The notes: generated by a model not told the origin, from the letters alone. Positions 1-12,639 are shown, numbered from the stretch's first letter. The stretch is 64,000 nucleotides of DNA from Epiperipatus broadwayi (GCA_028023455.1 JAQFVV010012405.1:9009923-9073922), one strand, 5' to 3'. Made by a program: numbers and translations.

Positions 1-1651
1 CATGGGAAAGTTTAATTCCTACTGTATGCATATAATTTCATATTTATTTGCTTTTACATACAAACTATTGTAGTACAGATGTTATTCCCTGTATTTTACA
101 ATTATTTTATTATTTAAGTTCTTGTTAATATCATAACCTAGAATTGATAACAGCATGTAATTAATAAGATTGTTTTAGGTTTATAATCTTTTATTATTCT
201 CATTTGGCAAGGTTGTTCAGTCTTAGAGCAAGTATAATAAGAGGTAAGAGTGGTTGGATGTTTATATAGTAGATTGGAATCCATTCACAAACAGCTAATG
301 ATAATAATATTCTACCTTAGTAGCAGTTTCAAATATAATTGTTATATTTAAGGGTAAGCTATCATAAACTATATGTGTGCATAAATTAAAGTAATTTGAA
401 TTAAAATAAACTTATTATCTACCATGAATTAATTTATATATTTATTAACTTAAGTGCCAACAATGGATGTTATTTTATATACACATAAATAAATCGTGTT
501 TGTCTCATTGTTTTTGGCAATTTGTCATCATTATTTGCAATCAATAACTTAAGTTAAATAGTTAAGAGTGTCTTGTTTCTCCCTGAGTTTAGCAGGTTGT
601 AAAAGAAAAAAAAAAATTTGATTGTGATGTCAGAATGTGTGGATTGACCTCAGGTGATTTTCATATGGGTTACCAAATTCTGTCAGTTACAATATATTGT
701 GATAGATATTTGATACCTCTAAAACATAATAATAAACATAACTTCAAAATTTTCATTGGCTTATTATATAAATAACATTATTATATAAGTTTTTTGTACC
801 TTATAAGACAAGATTTTACAATTCCAAGATATCATCTGATACATTTATAGTGTATGAAATCTTTGTAGCAATTTTACAAAATCATGATTTTCTATTTAAT
901 TTTAAAAATACACACAAGAGGGACACACTGATAAGATAAATAATATTGTAAACATATGAATAATTAATTAAAATATGATTAAGAAAGCAATAATTATATT
1001 AATGTATATGTAATGTTAAAATGATTTACAGTAGTGATATAAATTTTTTAAATAATATTTGAATATAAAAAATCAAGTCAGATGTCACATGACTTAACTT
1101 AATAAGCTTGTATTTACAAATGTTATACACAAAGCTTGCAAAATAAGCTTTTAACAAGCTTTGAGAATATCCTCAACCCCAGACTGGTTTCTATTTTTAA
1201 AAAAAATTAGGCACAGTTTTTTTTAATCAAATGCAATTTACAGTAAGAACAATTGAACAAAATAAAAATGATTTTATTTTAATATTTATAATTTAAATAT
1301 TTAGTTGATATTATAATCTATATATTTAATTTTATTGAAATATATAATATTTTATTTAAATTTCTTTTAAAATGTTATTTGTAATTTTAAAATGATTTTA
1401 TTGTAATGGGCACTAAATTTCTTCACAAACGTTATGATTGGTCTGCAAGAATGTTGTATCTATATAAACTGCAAAAAACGTTCATGCAAAAAGCTAAAAG
1501 AGTTTGGAAATTTAACTGAAGATGACGAAATAATCAGTCACATGGTAAAAAAATCTATAAATATATGCACATATAAGGGATCTTTCTTTTTTATTGCTAG
1601 TCATCTGCTGATTAATTGCATAGGGCCTATATTTAAATTTAGCTATATTGG
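1..1651. other. AT-rich tract, no gene seen
   Basis: No coding region, RNA gene or complete mobile element is recognisable. The longest open frame is 75 codons with no recognisable domain. Positions 1066-1110 (TCAAGTCAGATGTCACATGA and flanks) recur in inverse orientation at 19015-19075, followed in both places by AAGCTT-containing inverted repeats, so at least this part belongs to an unnamed interspersed repeat. Confidence 0.6.
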
Positions 1652-1781
1652 CCATTATTAATTTTTTTTTCTCGTGTCATAGCATCAGCCAGGAAGTGAA
1701 CCCGCCAGCCCGGGACAACCGCCTGCAAAGCTGCTGTCACTGAGCTCTCGACCACCAATGCTTGACACCATTATTAATTTT
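1652..1781 (-). mobile_element. Minimal tRNA-derived SINE, copy 1, with 14-bp target duplication
   Basis: The insert (about 1666-1767) lies between two perfect copies of CCATTATTAATTTT (1652-1665 and 1768-1781), which is direct evidence of retrotransposition. Read on the minus strand it starts with a tRNA-like acceptor half (GCATTGG), passes a region that can fold as an anticodon arm, has a T-arm/B-box-like GGGTTCACTTCC, closes with a complementary acceptor half, and ends in a short non-tRNA tail (TATGACACGAG) plus poly(A). The element is only about 100 bp, so it is essentially a tRNA-like head with a poly(A) tail. Three relatives are at 17854, 19187 and 41110. It is not a functional tRNA gene, because the variable region is too long and the stems are imperfect. 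Such SINEs are moved by a partner LINE; which one is unknown. Confidence 0.85.
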
Positions 1782-2229
1782 GATGATGAAAAAGTAGACT
1801 TTTACAAATCATTTGTCTTATTTAGGCAAATGCATGTCTTAAGGTTGTTCAAATGAATAACCAAAATATCTGGAATATCTTCTTAAGCTTAAAATGCACT
1901 GGCAAATGAAATTTAAATATTTTTTTTTAAATGGAAGTTTTAAAACTATTTCAGGAATGCTAATAATTCCATTATTCGTCTGCTACAATGATATAAAGCA
2001 AATGTTTTAGAAGGAACTTTATTCAAGGAAATATATATACACACAGATATTTCAGTTTAAAGGAAAAATATATTTATACACAGATATTTCAGTTTAAAAG
2101 AAAAAAATAATAATACAACATTAATCAAAGAATATTACCATAAGTATTTTCAATAGTATTCAGTGAATTATATACTATTATTAAAATCATTTACAATAAA
2201 ATAGGAACAAAAAATATATCTCACTAGAG
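1782..2229. other. AT-rich spacer with a short tandem duplication
   Basis: No gene is seen. A 40-odd-bp unit containing ACACAGATATTTCAGTTTAA is duplicated in tandem at about 2033-2103 with one or two substitutions. Confidence 0.6.
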
Positions 2230-2710
2230 GTTAGAGAACTGATGGACAAGTGACCAAGTGTCTACGAAAATATTTGATGGGTGATTTTTTTATCTTTTTG
2301 TTTTATTGTCTCTAATTTGTTTTTAAATATGTCACAATTTCTTGCATTTCTATTGAAAATATAAGTGTACCATAATGCATATAGTATAAATATTGAACTT
2401 CTTATTTCTGCGAAGCAGGAATTTGGAAAAGTCTCTATAAATGAACTTATAGTGGCATTCTTTTCCTGATAAATTTTTGTAATACATGACTGAGTGTATT
2501 GTGGGCTACTACTCTCAAAGAACATATGTTTTTGGTTCTCTTCTACTCTGTGGCACAACTCACACATAACAACATGTTAAGTATGTTTCTCTTATATCTC
2601 ATAAAATATAATGTTGGTAATGACTATATGTTCATTTTGAGTAGAAAGTCAAAAAAATTGGGCTCAAGTGTCCAATATTTAAATCTATGTATTAGCTGCT
2701 TATTGAAAGT
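2230..2710 (-). pseudogene. LINE reverse-transcriptase C-terminal tail (family A), copy 1
   Basis: The minus strand encodes the C-terminal end of a non-LTR retrotransposon ORF2. It has a CELCHRVEENQKHMFF stretch of the zf-RVT type (C-x2-C ... H) that normally follows the reverse-transcriptase thumb, then ILYALWYTYIF and a Lys/Gln-rich tail ending about 2262. Upstream, around 2640-2700, a different frame reads FFDFLLKMN and LPTLYFMRYKRN. The same order of blocks (FDFL, then LPMLYFLRYQR, CSLCHRAEKTKQ and LLFYHCPAL) occurs at 57705-58740, which proves family membership. Copy 1 is 5'-truncated and frameshifted, and the cysteine usual at the end of the zinc motif is replaced by serine. It is a dead copy; the clade (L1/Tx1-like) is an inference. 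Confidence 0.75.
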
Positions 2711-3576
<866 letters not shown>

Positions 3577-4949
3577 CTATTTCCTCTATTTTCAAATAAA
3601 ATAAAAGGTTCTCACAAGAGGAAATGAAAGCAAGTGGAAACAAGAATATACAGGTAATATGATTTTAATTATATGGTTGTAATTTTAATATTGATGACAT
3701 AGGTATGTGTGTGTAACTTGTGTTGGAGAGAGGTTATTATTAAAATTGATTATTGTAATTAGTAGTTAAAGATATGTTTTATAGGTCTTTAAAATAAAAT
3801 TTCAGTTTCTTTGTTATGTTTAACTATTATAAAGTATCTAAATAGTCTTTTGTATATATAAGTACATTAAAAGTTGTATTCGGAATATTTTATAAACTTA
3901 TATTATGTGCATTGGATGAGATTTGTATGTAAAATAATATTGTTGTTTAGTAGAGACAAACTCCTAAAAACTTGTATTATAATTTACTTATAAGAATTAG
4001 CATGGGCATATCTTTCATAATGTTACATGTACCTATATTAAGTATTATTTAATGTCCATGGCCAGAAATATTTGTTATTATATTGTATAATCATTCATAA
4101 GAGGAAAGACCTCCTGTTGAAATGTATATCTAATATGTAGAAATCAGGTAATTTTATAATGCTACATTGTATGATACAAATATAGAGAGTAAATATTTTA
4201 TTATCTTTGGAAAAATGAATAAAAGTTATACACTAGAGATACCCATTTACAATATAGAATGAATGTTTAATTGTTAAAATAAGATGCTCCAAATGTTACC
4301 CAAGTAGTGCTAGGGGTTGTCAAAGAAGAGTGATAAAGTTTTTTTTTCTTAATAAAAAATCTAAAACTGTTTATGCCCTCTCTTTAAGTATAAACCCTTG
4401 TGCAATGAACAATCTGTACATTTTCTTCTGCCAACTTATACTTTCATAAATATAAAATTGAAAGTACGCCTTTAGTAAATAATTATTATGTTTCTAAAAT
4501 TTTGTTTTAGCATTTTTTCACAATTTAATAGTAAAAAGTAAAAAAAAAAAAAAAGGATATTCCATGATGACTTTGAATAATCAATGGATTCTAGATATAA
4601 TAAGAAATTAGAATTAAAATATGGTCATTCATGCATCCATCAGCCATTTTTAACTTTAATATGCTATTCAAGCTAATAGTTTGAAATTTTAAAAATACCT
4701 AAAGATTTGAACCCAGACTAATTTGAATGCACAGTTACATAAATCTGAAAACAGATCAATAATGATAAATTTTAGTATATTCAGTTTTATATAAATTGTA
4801 GACTCTTCCATCTTTTGAATAAAAAAATGTCACATGATTACATGTTTCCAAGAGAAGTTCTTATGAACCCACTCCTAAAACTATTTACTGTAAATTTGAA
4901 TAATCATTAGATATTACATAACCATATAACAATGCAAAACAAATTGGTG
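3577..4949. other. AT-rich tract, no gene seen
   Basis: No coding, RNA or repeat structure could be supported beyond homopolymer runs (for example poly(A) near 4540). Confidence 0.55.
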
Positions 4950-5945
4950 TTGATCAAAACTCGTTTTTTTAAAATTTCACACTATTAATTTGGATATTAT
5001 AAAACTGTCAAAACTGGTTTCTAGATTTAAATTGTAAAGTTCTCACTGATAAATGCAAAAATCATACACTGGTCTGAGAATATGGATATTATATATCACT
5101 TTCATTTAGTGTCCCTTGTTTTCTCAACTGCTCTTGAAATCATTTAAGTAATCTAAAAATGTCATGTGTTGTTTTGTTGGTATTAACCTTCCTAGACAAC
5201 AAGCAGAAAGACCTGCAATTAGGATAATATTGAAATCATTGAAAATATATTGTCACTGATATTGTTTTTGAATTCAGGCTATTGACTTTAAGAGTATAAA
5301 GAATTTAATGGATGTAAGTATATTTGTTCTAGATTTGAAACTTAATCATCACTGATAAAGACAAAATCTAACAATAGTACTGAAGATATGAAGATATCTA
5401 GAATCCAGTAACTATCAAGCTTACATTTAGATGACTCTCAAGTAGGTTGAAAAGAACTATTCTTATTACAAGAAGAATCAAGGAATTTTAAAGACACTGT
5501 CCTAATTTAGATTCAGATAAAATTTTAAAATATGTATTTAAATTACACTGACAGACGGAATTGTTAAGAAATGAAATCATGAAAACAAAATTCATAAGAA
5601 TAGAAAAATATGTTTTCACTTAAAATGTTACGTATTAACTGACATCACAAACGTATTAACTGACGTCACAAAAACATGCTTGCATATAATGTATGTCATT
5701 GGATTTTGTCAATAATAACCAAATTCATCATTGAAAAAGTCTGCAAACTAAAAATTAATCTGCTGATGTGGATAGGACAGCATTGGACATGGATATTGTA
5801 GCATTATCATTTAATATCCATTGATTACTCAACTTTACAACAAACGTCTTTTTATATTAGGTTGTATTTGAGTGAATATCCATTGATTACTCAACTTTAA
5901 TACAACAAATGTCATTTTATATTAGGTTGTATTTGAGTGAAATGG
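4950..5945 (+). repeat. Degraded interspersed repeats (family C) with a 62-bp tandem duplication
   Basis: Two diverged copies (about 4950-5170 and 5240-5470) share the core CACTGATAAATGCAAAA then CACTGGTCTGAGAATATGG. Related sequence is seen at 38700-38950 and 40870-41070 and in the foldback elements at 40180 and 54790. The 3'-end block ATATCCATTGATTACTCAAC with TATATTAGGTTGTATTTGAG is duplicated in tandem at 5813-5874 and 5875-5939. No coding capacity is visible. It probably represents SINE-like or LINE 3'-end fragments. Confidence 0.6.
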
Positions 5946-5958
5946 AGAGAGCAATAAA

Positions 5959-6830
5959 ATGATTAGGAAGAGGGATAGAGATACTATTAATAGGTGGCAA
6001 GGGAGTATATACATTGTCAGATCTTTTTTTGTGGATAATATCATTTTCTATGCAGAAAGAAGAGAAAATATGGAAGTTATGCTGAGAACATGTGCAAGGG
6101 TGGGTAAAGAGATGGGTATTGAATTTAGTGAAGAAAAATCAAATATAATGATGGTTAATACTGGGGAAAGAGAAGATGTAGAATTTTTATTGGGGGATAT
6201 AAAGTTAAGTGTGGTGAATAGATATACTTATTTGGGAATAATTTTAAGTAATCAGAAAAATTGTTTGAATGAATGGGAGAAAAAATTGATAAATGAAGCA
6301 AAAAAAAAAAGAAAGGGATTGGTAAAGAAATTAACAATGTTTTATATAATAAATATGATTTAGCTAGAATTATATAGAGGGGAGTTGCAGTAGCAGAGTT
6401 AACATATTGTAATAATGTATTATGCGTTAGTAAAGGGGTATTATATTACTTAGAAAAAGCACAAAGGGGAAGTAGGAAGACAAGCATTGGATGCAGATGT
6501 GTGGACAGCAAGGGAGAATATACACGTAAATGGAAAAATGTGGGTGATTTAGTCTGTAAATTGTGTAAGGAAAGAATAGAAAATATTAGGCATCTGTTAA
6601 TTGAGTGTAAATGCTTGAAAGCAAAAAGGATACGAATAATGAAGTTATGGAAGAATAAATATGAACAAAGTGATTATACAGAAAATGGATTATTGGTTTT
6701 TATGTTGGGTTTGGGAAAAGATAAGGGGGATTTAGATATAAAGGCCATAGAGTTGGCAAAGATTATGTTGTGGAAATGGGATGGAACAGATTATGGGGAA
6801 ACTTAGGGTATGGAATGGAAAGAGAAGATA
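5959..6830 (+). pseudogene. LINE reverse-transcriptase fragment (family B)
   Basis: The + strand encodes the second half of a non-LTR retrotransposon reverse transcriptase. 5959-6363 (134 codons) contains FFVDNIIFYAE at the place of the catalytic YADD box, then IEFSEEKSNIM and the thumb-adjacent YTYLGIILS block with a charged helix after it. After stops around 6360-6495, the open stretch 6501-6806 has the zf-RVT pattern CKLCKERIENIRHLLIEC (C-x2-C ... H-x4-C). The catalytic Asp-Asp pair is changed to Asp-Asn, and frameshifts or stops separate the two parts, so it is inactive. The N-terminal endonuclease and fingers are absent (5' truncation). The family differs from the LINE tails at 2230 and 57705. 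Confidence 0.8.
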
Positions 6831-7579
6831 AAGTGGCTAACAGGTTTCTCTGGGCATAGTTGCTGAGAGATTCCTGACTCCGTTTAAGGAGAAGTCACAG
6901 TGCATTACATCACATAGAATAAAATGGAAAGATCCTGAATTATTTGTTTATAGAGCTAAAAAAGGATAAAATATATGATAATTCCAGAAATTTATTTATT
7001 ATTGGGCAATAAGTTTGAGTACAATCATTTGATTAGGTTGCCATACAGAAGTTTTGAACAGATGCATTTATACATTCATATTTTTTTAATTGCTTTTGAG
7101 GTGAGTTTTTGCTTAATGTTGCATTTGTTATAATTTCTTTTCTACTTTTGTGTTTTTTAAAATGTTTTTTGTACATTGTGCATGAGGTAAAGAAGCTAAA
7201 TTAACAATCATAAAGGCTTTGCAGTTCAAAATGATAAACTTGCTTGCCATATATACAATTTGTTTCAATTTTAGGCCATGTAAACTTCAAAATGTTTTCA
7301 TAAACTCTGGATTGTTTCCCCATATAGTCATTCCATAATCAGCACAGTTAGCAATCCAATATTGAAAGCTTAATTAACTATATAGATATTCTTAGCTAGA
7401 GAAAAAATTAAAATTGAAAATCACTCAAATCTCCACAGCCATCAATATATATTCAAGATAGCTAATAATCAAATACTTTGGTTGGCCAATTTAGCATCTA
7501 GATATTTTTTTATTAGAAAGTTAAATAAGATGGAAAATAACTCAAATCCTCATATCCTTGAGTATATACATTCTTCATG
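6831..7579. other. AT-rich spacer, no gene seen
   Basis: No gene is recognised. Two loosely similar stretches (about 7380-7440 and 7495-7560, each containing AAAATCACTCAAAT or AAAATAACTCAAAT followed by CTCCACAGCC or CCTCATATCC) suggest an old ~117-bp tandem duplication. 6830-6960 may be the 3' flank of the preceding LINE. Confidence 0.5.
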
Positions 7580-8754
7580 CAATATACAAATAAAATATTC
7601 TTAATTTTTTTATTTAAAAAAAAAAAAATTGTTGAAAAGGAAAATACACATAAATAATATTATTATAGAAAAAAGTGAACTGAGGTGGGAGGGATGTAGA
7701 AAAAAAAGTAATGGATAGATTTTCTTTTCTGGTGATGATAAACCAGTAAATGTAGATGGTATTGCTGTTAATAAAAAAAAATTGTGTTGATGATACTTGT
7801 ATGATGACTGCAACTCCTAATGATTTGATATTCACAAGAGAAAAGTAATTATAGAGGTTTTTATGATTAATTTTTTTTTAATAAAAGAAAAGAAGGAAAT
7901 AGCCTTTGTAAAATAGATCCAATTAAACAGGGTTTAATTTTATCATGCTGGAAACAAAATGTGATAGGATGGATACAAGATTGTCCCCAAAAAAATAACA
8001 TAGAGGCAGGGTAAGTCAGTAAACTTCAGTGTCTTGATTCAGTTGTTGGAAAATATAAAAGCAGGAGTTCGAGTTCTGTGAGAAATAGTTTCAGTAGTCT
8101 GAAGTAAGATTCTATTGTATGTAAGAAAAAGTTTTCTAAAATGGATTTGATATAGCAATAAATTAGAGGAAATAATACAATGAAAGAATATTACTGTTTG
8201 GTGAAATATTGCTGTAGTGAAAGATAAGGAAGTAAAAATTATTGGGAATTATGGTATTGAAAAAGGAAAAAAAGAAGTAGCCAGCTTGTGGAATTTGTAA
8301 AGAGAACAATTTTGTCATTGCAAACACTTAGTTTAAAAATCATCCAAAAAGATTATATACATCAAAGGCTTCAGGTGATTAAAAATATATCAGATAGAGT
8401 ACATATTGATGTAGGATAGATACAAGAAAGCTATTGGGGGTTCACATATATTGATTGGTACTAATATAAATTCTTATAATAATATGATTAAAATTGAATT
8501 TAAAAGGGACGGATAGAGAGAAAAAATATGTAAGGTGGGACCTATTTATTTTAAAGAAGTGAAGAAAGGAAAATTTGGTTTTGTATATGAAGAAATAACA
8601 AAGAGGATTAATAAAGATGCAGAATATTAAATGATTTTGATAAATATTAATGTAGGATTAAAGAGGTAATAGTAAAAATAGCAAAAAGTGTGATTAGAAT
8701 TATTCAATTAAGGAAAGTTAAACAACTTTGGATAGGGGAAGGTGTGTTTGAAAA
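7580..8754 (+). pseudogene. Purine-rich, heavily decayed LINE remnant
   Basis: The + strand is conspicuously A/G-rich, like the coding strand of the neighbouring LINEs. Around 7750-7830 one frame reads VDDTCMMTATPNDL, which resembles the YADDT box and following residues of LINE reverse transcriptases. Around 8490-8640 another frame reads a charged stretch (KGKFGFVYEEITKRIN) without a recognised motif. Stops and frameshifts are dense. Assignment rests on one weak motif and composition, so confidence is limited. It could be the damaged 5' part of the RT copy that continues after the minisatellite. Confidence 0.4.
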
Positions 8755-9188
8755 GATGTATGTATGGAGAAGTTGAAAGATGTATGTATGGAGAAGGTGA
8801 AAGATGTACGTATGGAGAAGGTGAAAGATGTACGTATGGAGAAGGTGAAAGATGTATGTATGGAGAAGGTGAAAGATGTATGTATGGAGAAGGTGAAAGA
8901 TGTATGTATGGAGAAGGTGAAAGATGTATGTATGGAGAAGGTGAAAGATGTATGTATGGAGAAGGTGAAAGATGTATGTATGGAGAAGGTGAAAGATGTA
9001 TGTATGGAGAAGGTGAAAGATGTATTTATGGAGAAGGTGAAAGATGTATGTATGGAGAAGGTGAAAGATGTATGTATGGAGAAGGTGAAAGATGTATGTA
9101 TGGAGAAGGTGAAAGATGTATGTATGGAGAAGGTGAAAGATGTATGTATGGAGAAGGTGAAAGATGTATGTATGGAGAAGGTGAAAGA
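8755..9188 (+). repeat. 24-bp minisatellite, about 18 copies
   Basis: The consensus unit is GATGTATGTATGGAGAAGG followed by TGAAA, repeated about 18 times with very few changes: GTTGAAA in unit 1, GTACGTATGG in units 3-4 and GTATTTATGG in one middle unit. The unit length is a multiple of three, so several frames on both strands stay open through the array (for example MYGEGERC repeats). These are a by-product, not evidence of a protein. The array interrupts LINE-derived sequence and its homogeneity implies recent expansion or conversion. Confidence 0.95.
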
Positions 9189-9555
9189 ATATTAGTATTG
9201 AAAAGGGCAAAGAGCATATAGAAAAATTAATAATGATCAAATGAGAAAAACAGATTTCTCAAAAGAAAAGTTGTTGGAACAAAAATCAAGAGATATGTGA
9301 TTTGATATTTGCTAGAGTAGGGGGGGGGTGATTAATTAGTAGCTGATAAAAATGGAATGGGATTCATGATGATATAAAAAAAGGAAAAAAATACCTTTAA
9401 TATATACAAAAGAAAATGATGCAAAGGCATGGATATATGATTGATGAAGTAATAAAGTTGATTGAAATAATGGAAAAATGGTAAAGCCATCAAATTTGAT
9501 AGAGAACCTATAGAATTTATGAAAGAGATAGAAGAAACTATAAGGAAATTCAATT

Positions 9556-9770
9556 TATCCACTCTACTTTGAACACTTTTTAGCAAAAACCTTTTATTGT
9601 ACATATATGCATACACATGTTTCAACTGTCTTGCAGTCTTCTTCAAAGCTACATTTTATTTTTTAAAAAATGTGGCTCGGAAGAAGACTGCAGGACAGTC
9701 GAAATGTATGTATATGCATATATGTACAATAAAAGGTTTTTCCTAAAAAGTGTCCAAATTAGAGTGGATA
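9556..9770. repeat. Foldback palindrome, ~104-bp arms
   Basis: Left arm 9556-9659 and right arm 9666-9770 are inverted copies (CTTTTATTGTACATATATGC versus GCATATATGTACAATAAAAG, and ACTGTCTTGCAGTCTTCTTC versus GAAGAAGACTGCAGGACAGT), with only a few mismatches and a ~6-bp A/T centre. The right arm carries GACTGCAGGACAGTCGAAAT, a GACTG/CAGTC stem of the kind found in dispersed repeat 3' ends. It sits inside the LINE ORF2 remnant and is therefore younger than that LINE. Confidence 0.9.
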
Positions 9771-10489
9771 GTTTGCATTTATATAAGATGTTATAGCAAA
9801 ATAAAGGAATTGGTGGATTTGATAATATGAAGGAAATTGTTGCACTATGCAATTTGATATAGGACTATAATGATTTCTATTGTTAAAAAAAAACTGTCAG
9901 ATGTAAAGAGTACAGCACAAAGGTTGTTACTTCATGCTTTTTAACTCAAGGAATTTATGGGAAGATTGAAAATTATATATTGAAGGGAGACATTTTGTTT
10001 TTCATAGAAGGAAAATGAAAGATAAAAATATATATTGAAGAGAGACATTTTGATTTTCATAGATAGAAACTACAAGAGATGCTAGTGTTAGAATGATTGA
10101 AAAGAGATGCAAGAAAAAAAAACCTGATATATGTTTTGTGTGTGTGGAAAAAGCATTTGATAGAGTAATCTGGAATAAAGTAATAACCATTTTGAAAAAT
10201 AAAGAAATATCAAAAAGAGAAGATTGATTTAGTATATGTATACTGGGCAAAGATTGGAGAATAATGAGACCAAAGAAGTGAATGTAGAAAGAAAAATTAG
10301 ACAAGTATGCCGTGTATCATTATATTTTTTAATGCTTGTTTAGAAGACATTTTAGGTAAATACTTAAACTATGGGGGAGGTAATATTGGACTTGTAGTGT
10401 TTGGTAAAAATGGCAGACATGTTTGTGCACTCCAGAAAAAACTAGAATTTATTCGAGAAATTGTTTTTAGATCGTGCGCTGATAACTGT

Positions 10490-10945
10490 GGAATTTAATT
10501 AAGGCATTGACATAATGGCGATCGACTATTCCAAGAGATATTTGCTGATTGCAAATATTTTTGGATAAGAGATGATATCTTATTGGATGGTGTATTAATT
10601 GCTACAGTTTATCAGCAAGCGATAAGAAGACTGGGTAACAACTACGCAGTGTAATATAGAGAGTAGTAGAGAGCAGTCACACAGTAGCAAGTTGCAGACC
10701 ATTCGTTTGGAGAGCATCCACTTGCAGACCTTTCATTGGAGAGCAGTCGGTGCAGACCATTCGTTGGAGAGCATCCATGGCAGAGAATACAGGGTATATT
10801 CAGAGCATTCATTGCAGACCATTTGTTGGAGAGCATACGCACCAGAGCATTAGTTTCAGAATAGAGCATTAGTTGCAGAGCAGAGCATATTCAGCAGATC
10901 ATTAGTTGCAAGAGAACACCATGGGAATTGAACATAGTTATTTGC
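10490..10945. repeat. Degenerate short-period array (GCAGACCATTCGTTGGAGAGCA type)
   Basis: Within 10670-10900 the block GCAGACCATTCGTTGGAGA, followed by GCATCC, recurs in variants (CAGACCATTCGTTTGGAGAG, CAGACCTTTCATTGGAGAG, CAGACCATTTGTTGGAGAG, CAGAGCATTAGTT) every 30-50 bp. The tract is more GC-rich and CpG-rich than its surroundings and separates two collinear parts of the LINE reverse transcriptase, so it looks inserted. The 10307-10498 open frame just before it (63 codons) shows no family signature beyond possible RT residues at its start. Confidence 0.6.
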
Positions 10946-11760
10946 TGACCACACAGTCTTACTTGCGGATATAACATTTGCACAGTCAGATGGGCAGATA
11001 CAACAAGACTCTTATAACTAAGAATGAAAGGAATTTTTCAAATGTGATGAATAAATTAGTGGATGTATAGAATATGGGAATGAAGATCAATGTTGAGATG
11101 ACCAAGGGTTTATAGATAAGGAGGAATGCAAAATGAATACAAGTTGATAATCATGAAATAGACAATGGTTTTTGATGTTTGAATAATTGGTTGAATGAGG
11201 ATGAAAAAATTAAAGATGAAGTTAAAAGAAGAATAACATGGGCAAAGACATTTATTAAAAGAAAGAAAATAATTTGTAGAATTTTAAAGAGAGAATTAAG
11301 AAAAAGATTAATTAAATACTATGTGTAGAGTGTATTGTTGTATTGTTGCAAAGTGTGGACAAAGAGTAATAAAATTAGAAACAGATTGCAAGCATTTGAG
11401 ACATGGAAGTAGAGAAGAATGGAAAATATATATTAGGAAATTTTGAAAAGAGGAAATGAAAGAAAAAGATTGGGGAAATTAGAAAGAGAAACTGAATTGG
11501 TCTTATATAAAGAAGAAAGTACTGTATAGGTTTAATCAAAGGTGTTTTGGAGGCAATGATGAGTGGAAGCAAGAAGAAAGGACAAAAAAGATTGACATTG
11601 TTGGATATTATAGACGGAAAAAGATATGTGGAATTGATAGTCTGGACAATGAACAAAGAGAATGTAGAGATAGGATTAGATTTATTTGGCTTTGCCATTA
11701 TAGCCGATCTAAAAGTACAGAATATTAGAAATTTTCGAATTTGATAATTTTGGATTCATG

Positions 11761-12639
11761 GGCTAGATATATTATGAAAAGAGATGATAATGGATCTCAA
11801 AGAGAAAGAGATAACATATGAGATGAGCGGATGAAATAAGCGAGTTTGCTAAAATATTATGATGATTGAAAATGATAATGTTGACTCGTGTTACAATGTC
11901 TTTTATATTTAAATTCCTATTTCCGGTCCATTACTAATCACTTATTACCTAAATAGTGCAAACTGAAGGGCCATTTGTTTATATTTTATTTGTGTTAAAA
12001 TGTTTTGGCGTAGTGCTAGAGTGACAGTCAGATTAAAGTTCGAGGTCTATGAATTGTGGCCCAGCTCTCTGATTTCCGGTGCTCGTATTTCTTATGAACG
12101 TCCGAATTATTATTTATACTAAATATTGTTAACACTAAAGGAAGTTTTGTATTTCACTTTTTTTTATTTTTTTATTATCTTTTCCGATAGTCTGTATCAA
12201 TATATATATATATAGCATACACATACACATAATTTAAATCTTACGAAACTATTTTATTGAATCATTGCTATTATTAATACAAACAAATTAATTCTTTCCA
12301 CACTTTCAGTTTATCGATTAAATTAATTCGCATTAATATTGCTTTATAAATATTAAGTCAATGTTTAAATGATTTTCTTTTATGATCGACGTGTTTTAAT
12401 GCTGTATTCTATTAAAATAATTATATTAATTTACGCTTCGTCACTGAAAATGACTCTGATCTTTATAAATTGCTTATTTACATACGGTAAAAAACCAATA
12501 ATAAAACCTCTTGTAACCAGCATAATATGTAGCATTGGAAAATTATTTTAATTTAGGCTTTGCATACATTTCATTATAAGTTTTTTTTTTTTTAATCTCG
12601 GATGAAATTAAGTTTTCATCATCAATCTTCATTTCTAAG
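11761..12639. other. AT-rich spacer, no gene seen
   Basis: No gene or repeat family is recognised. 12000-12120 keeps several CpG dinucleotides (GGCGTAG, TTCGAGG, TTCCGGTGCTCG, ACGTCCGAA), unlike most of the window. Confidence 0.5.

Larger units (their letters stand above)
9320..11760 (+). pseudogene. LINE endonuclease/reverse-transcriptase ORF2 remnant, interrupted
   Basis: Successive + strand blocks follow the order of a non-LTR reverse transcriptase. EVIKLIEIMEKW (about 9440-9480) resembles the start of the RT region. RDASVRMIEK then ICFVCVEKAFDRV (about 10075-10165) is the D-x4-FD-type box. CRVSLYFL-like sequence near 10307 precedes a leaky ADITFAQS (about 10950-10975) where YADD is expected. 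GMKINVEMTK (11080-11110), RKRLIKYYV (about 11300), KVWTK and QAFETWK (11350-11405), and KKGQKRLTLLDIIDGKRY (11575-11630) match the conserved C-terminal order. Many stops and frameshifts are present. Two insertions split it: the palindrome 9556-9770 and a degenerate array around 10490-10940. It is long dead. The clade was not determined. Confidence 0.75.

Noticed and set aside
1066-1160. Repeated AAGCTT-containing inverted repeats as an origin or operator
   Set aside because: The same block occurs at 19015-19075, so it is better explained as a dispersed repeat.
8755-9188. CRISPR-like regular repeat
   Set aside because: Units are contiguous with no unique spacers, and the DNA is eukaryotic.
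8704-9240. Long open frames in both strands (178, 159 and 143 codons) across the 24-bp repeat
   Set aside because: They exist only because the repeat unit is 24 bp, divisible by three. There is no coding-like sequence outside the array.
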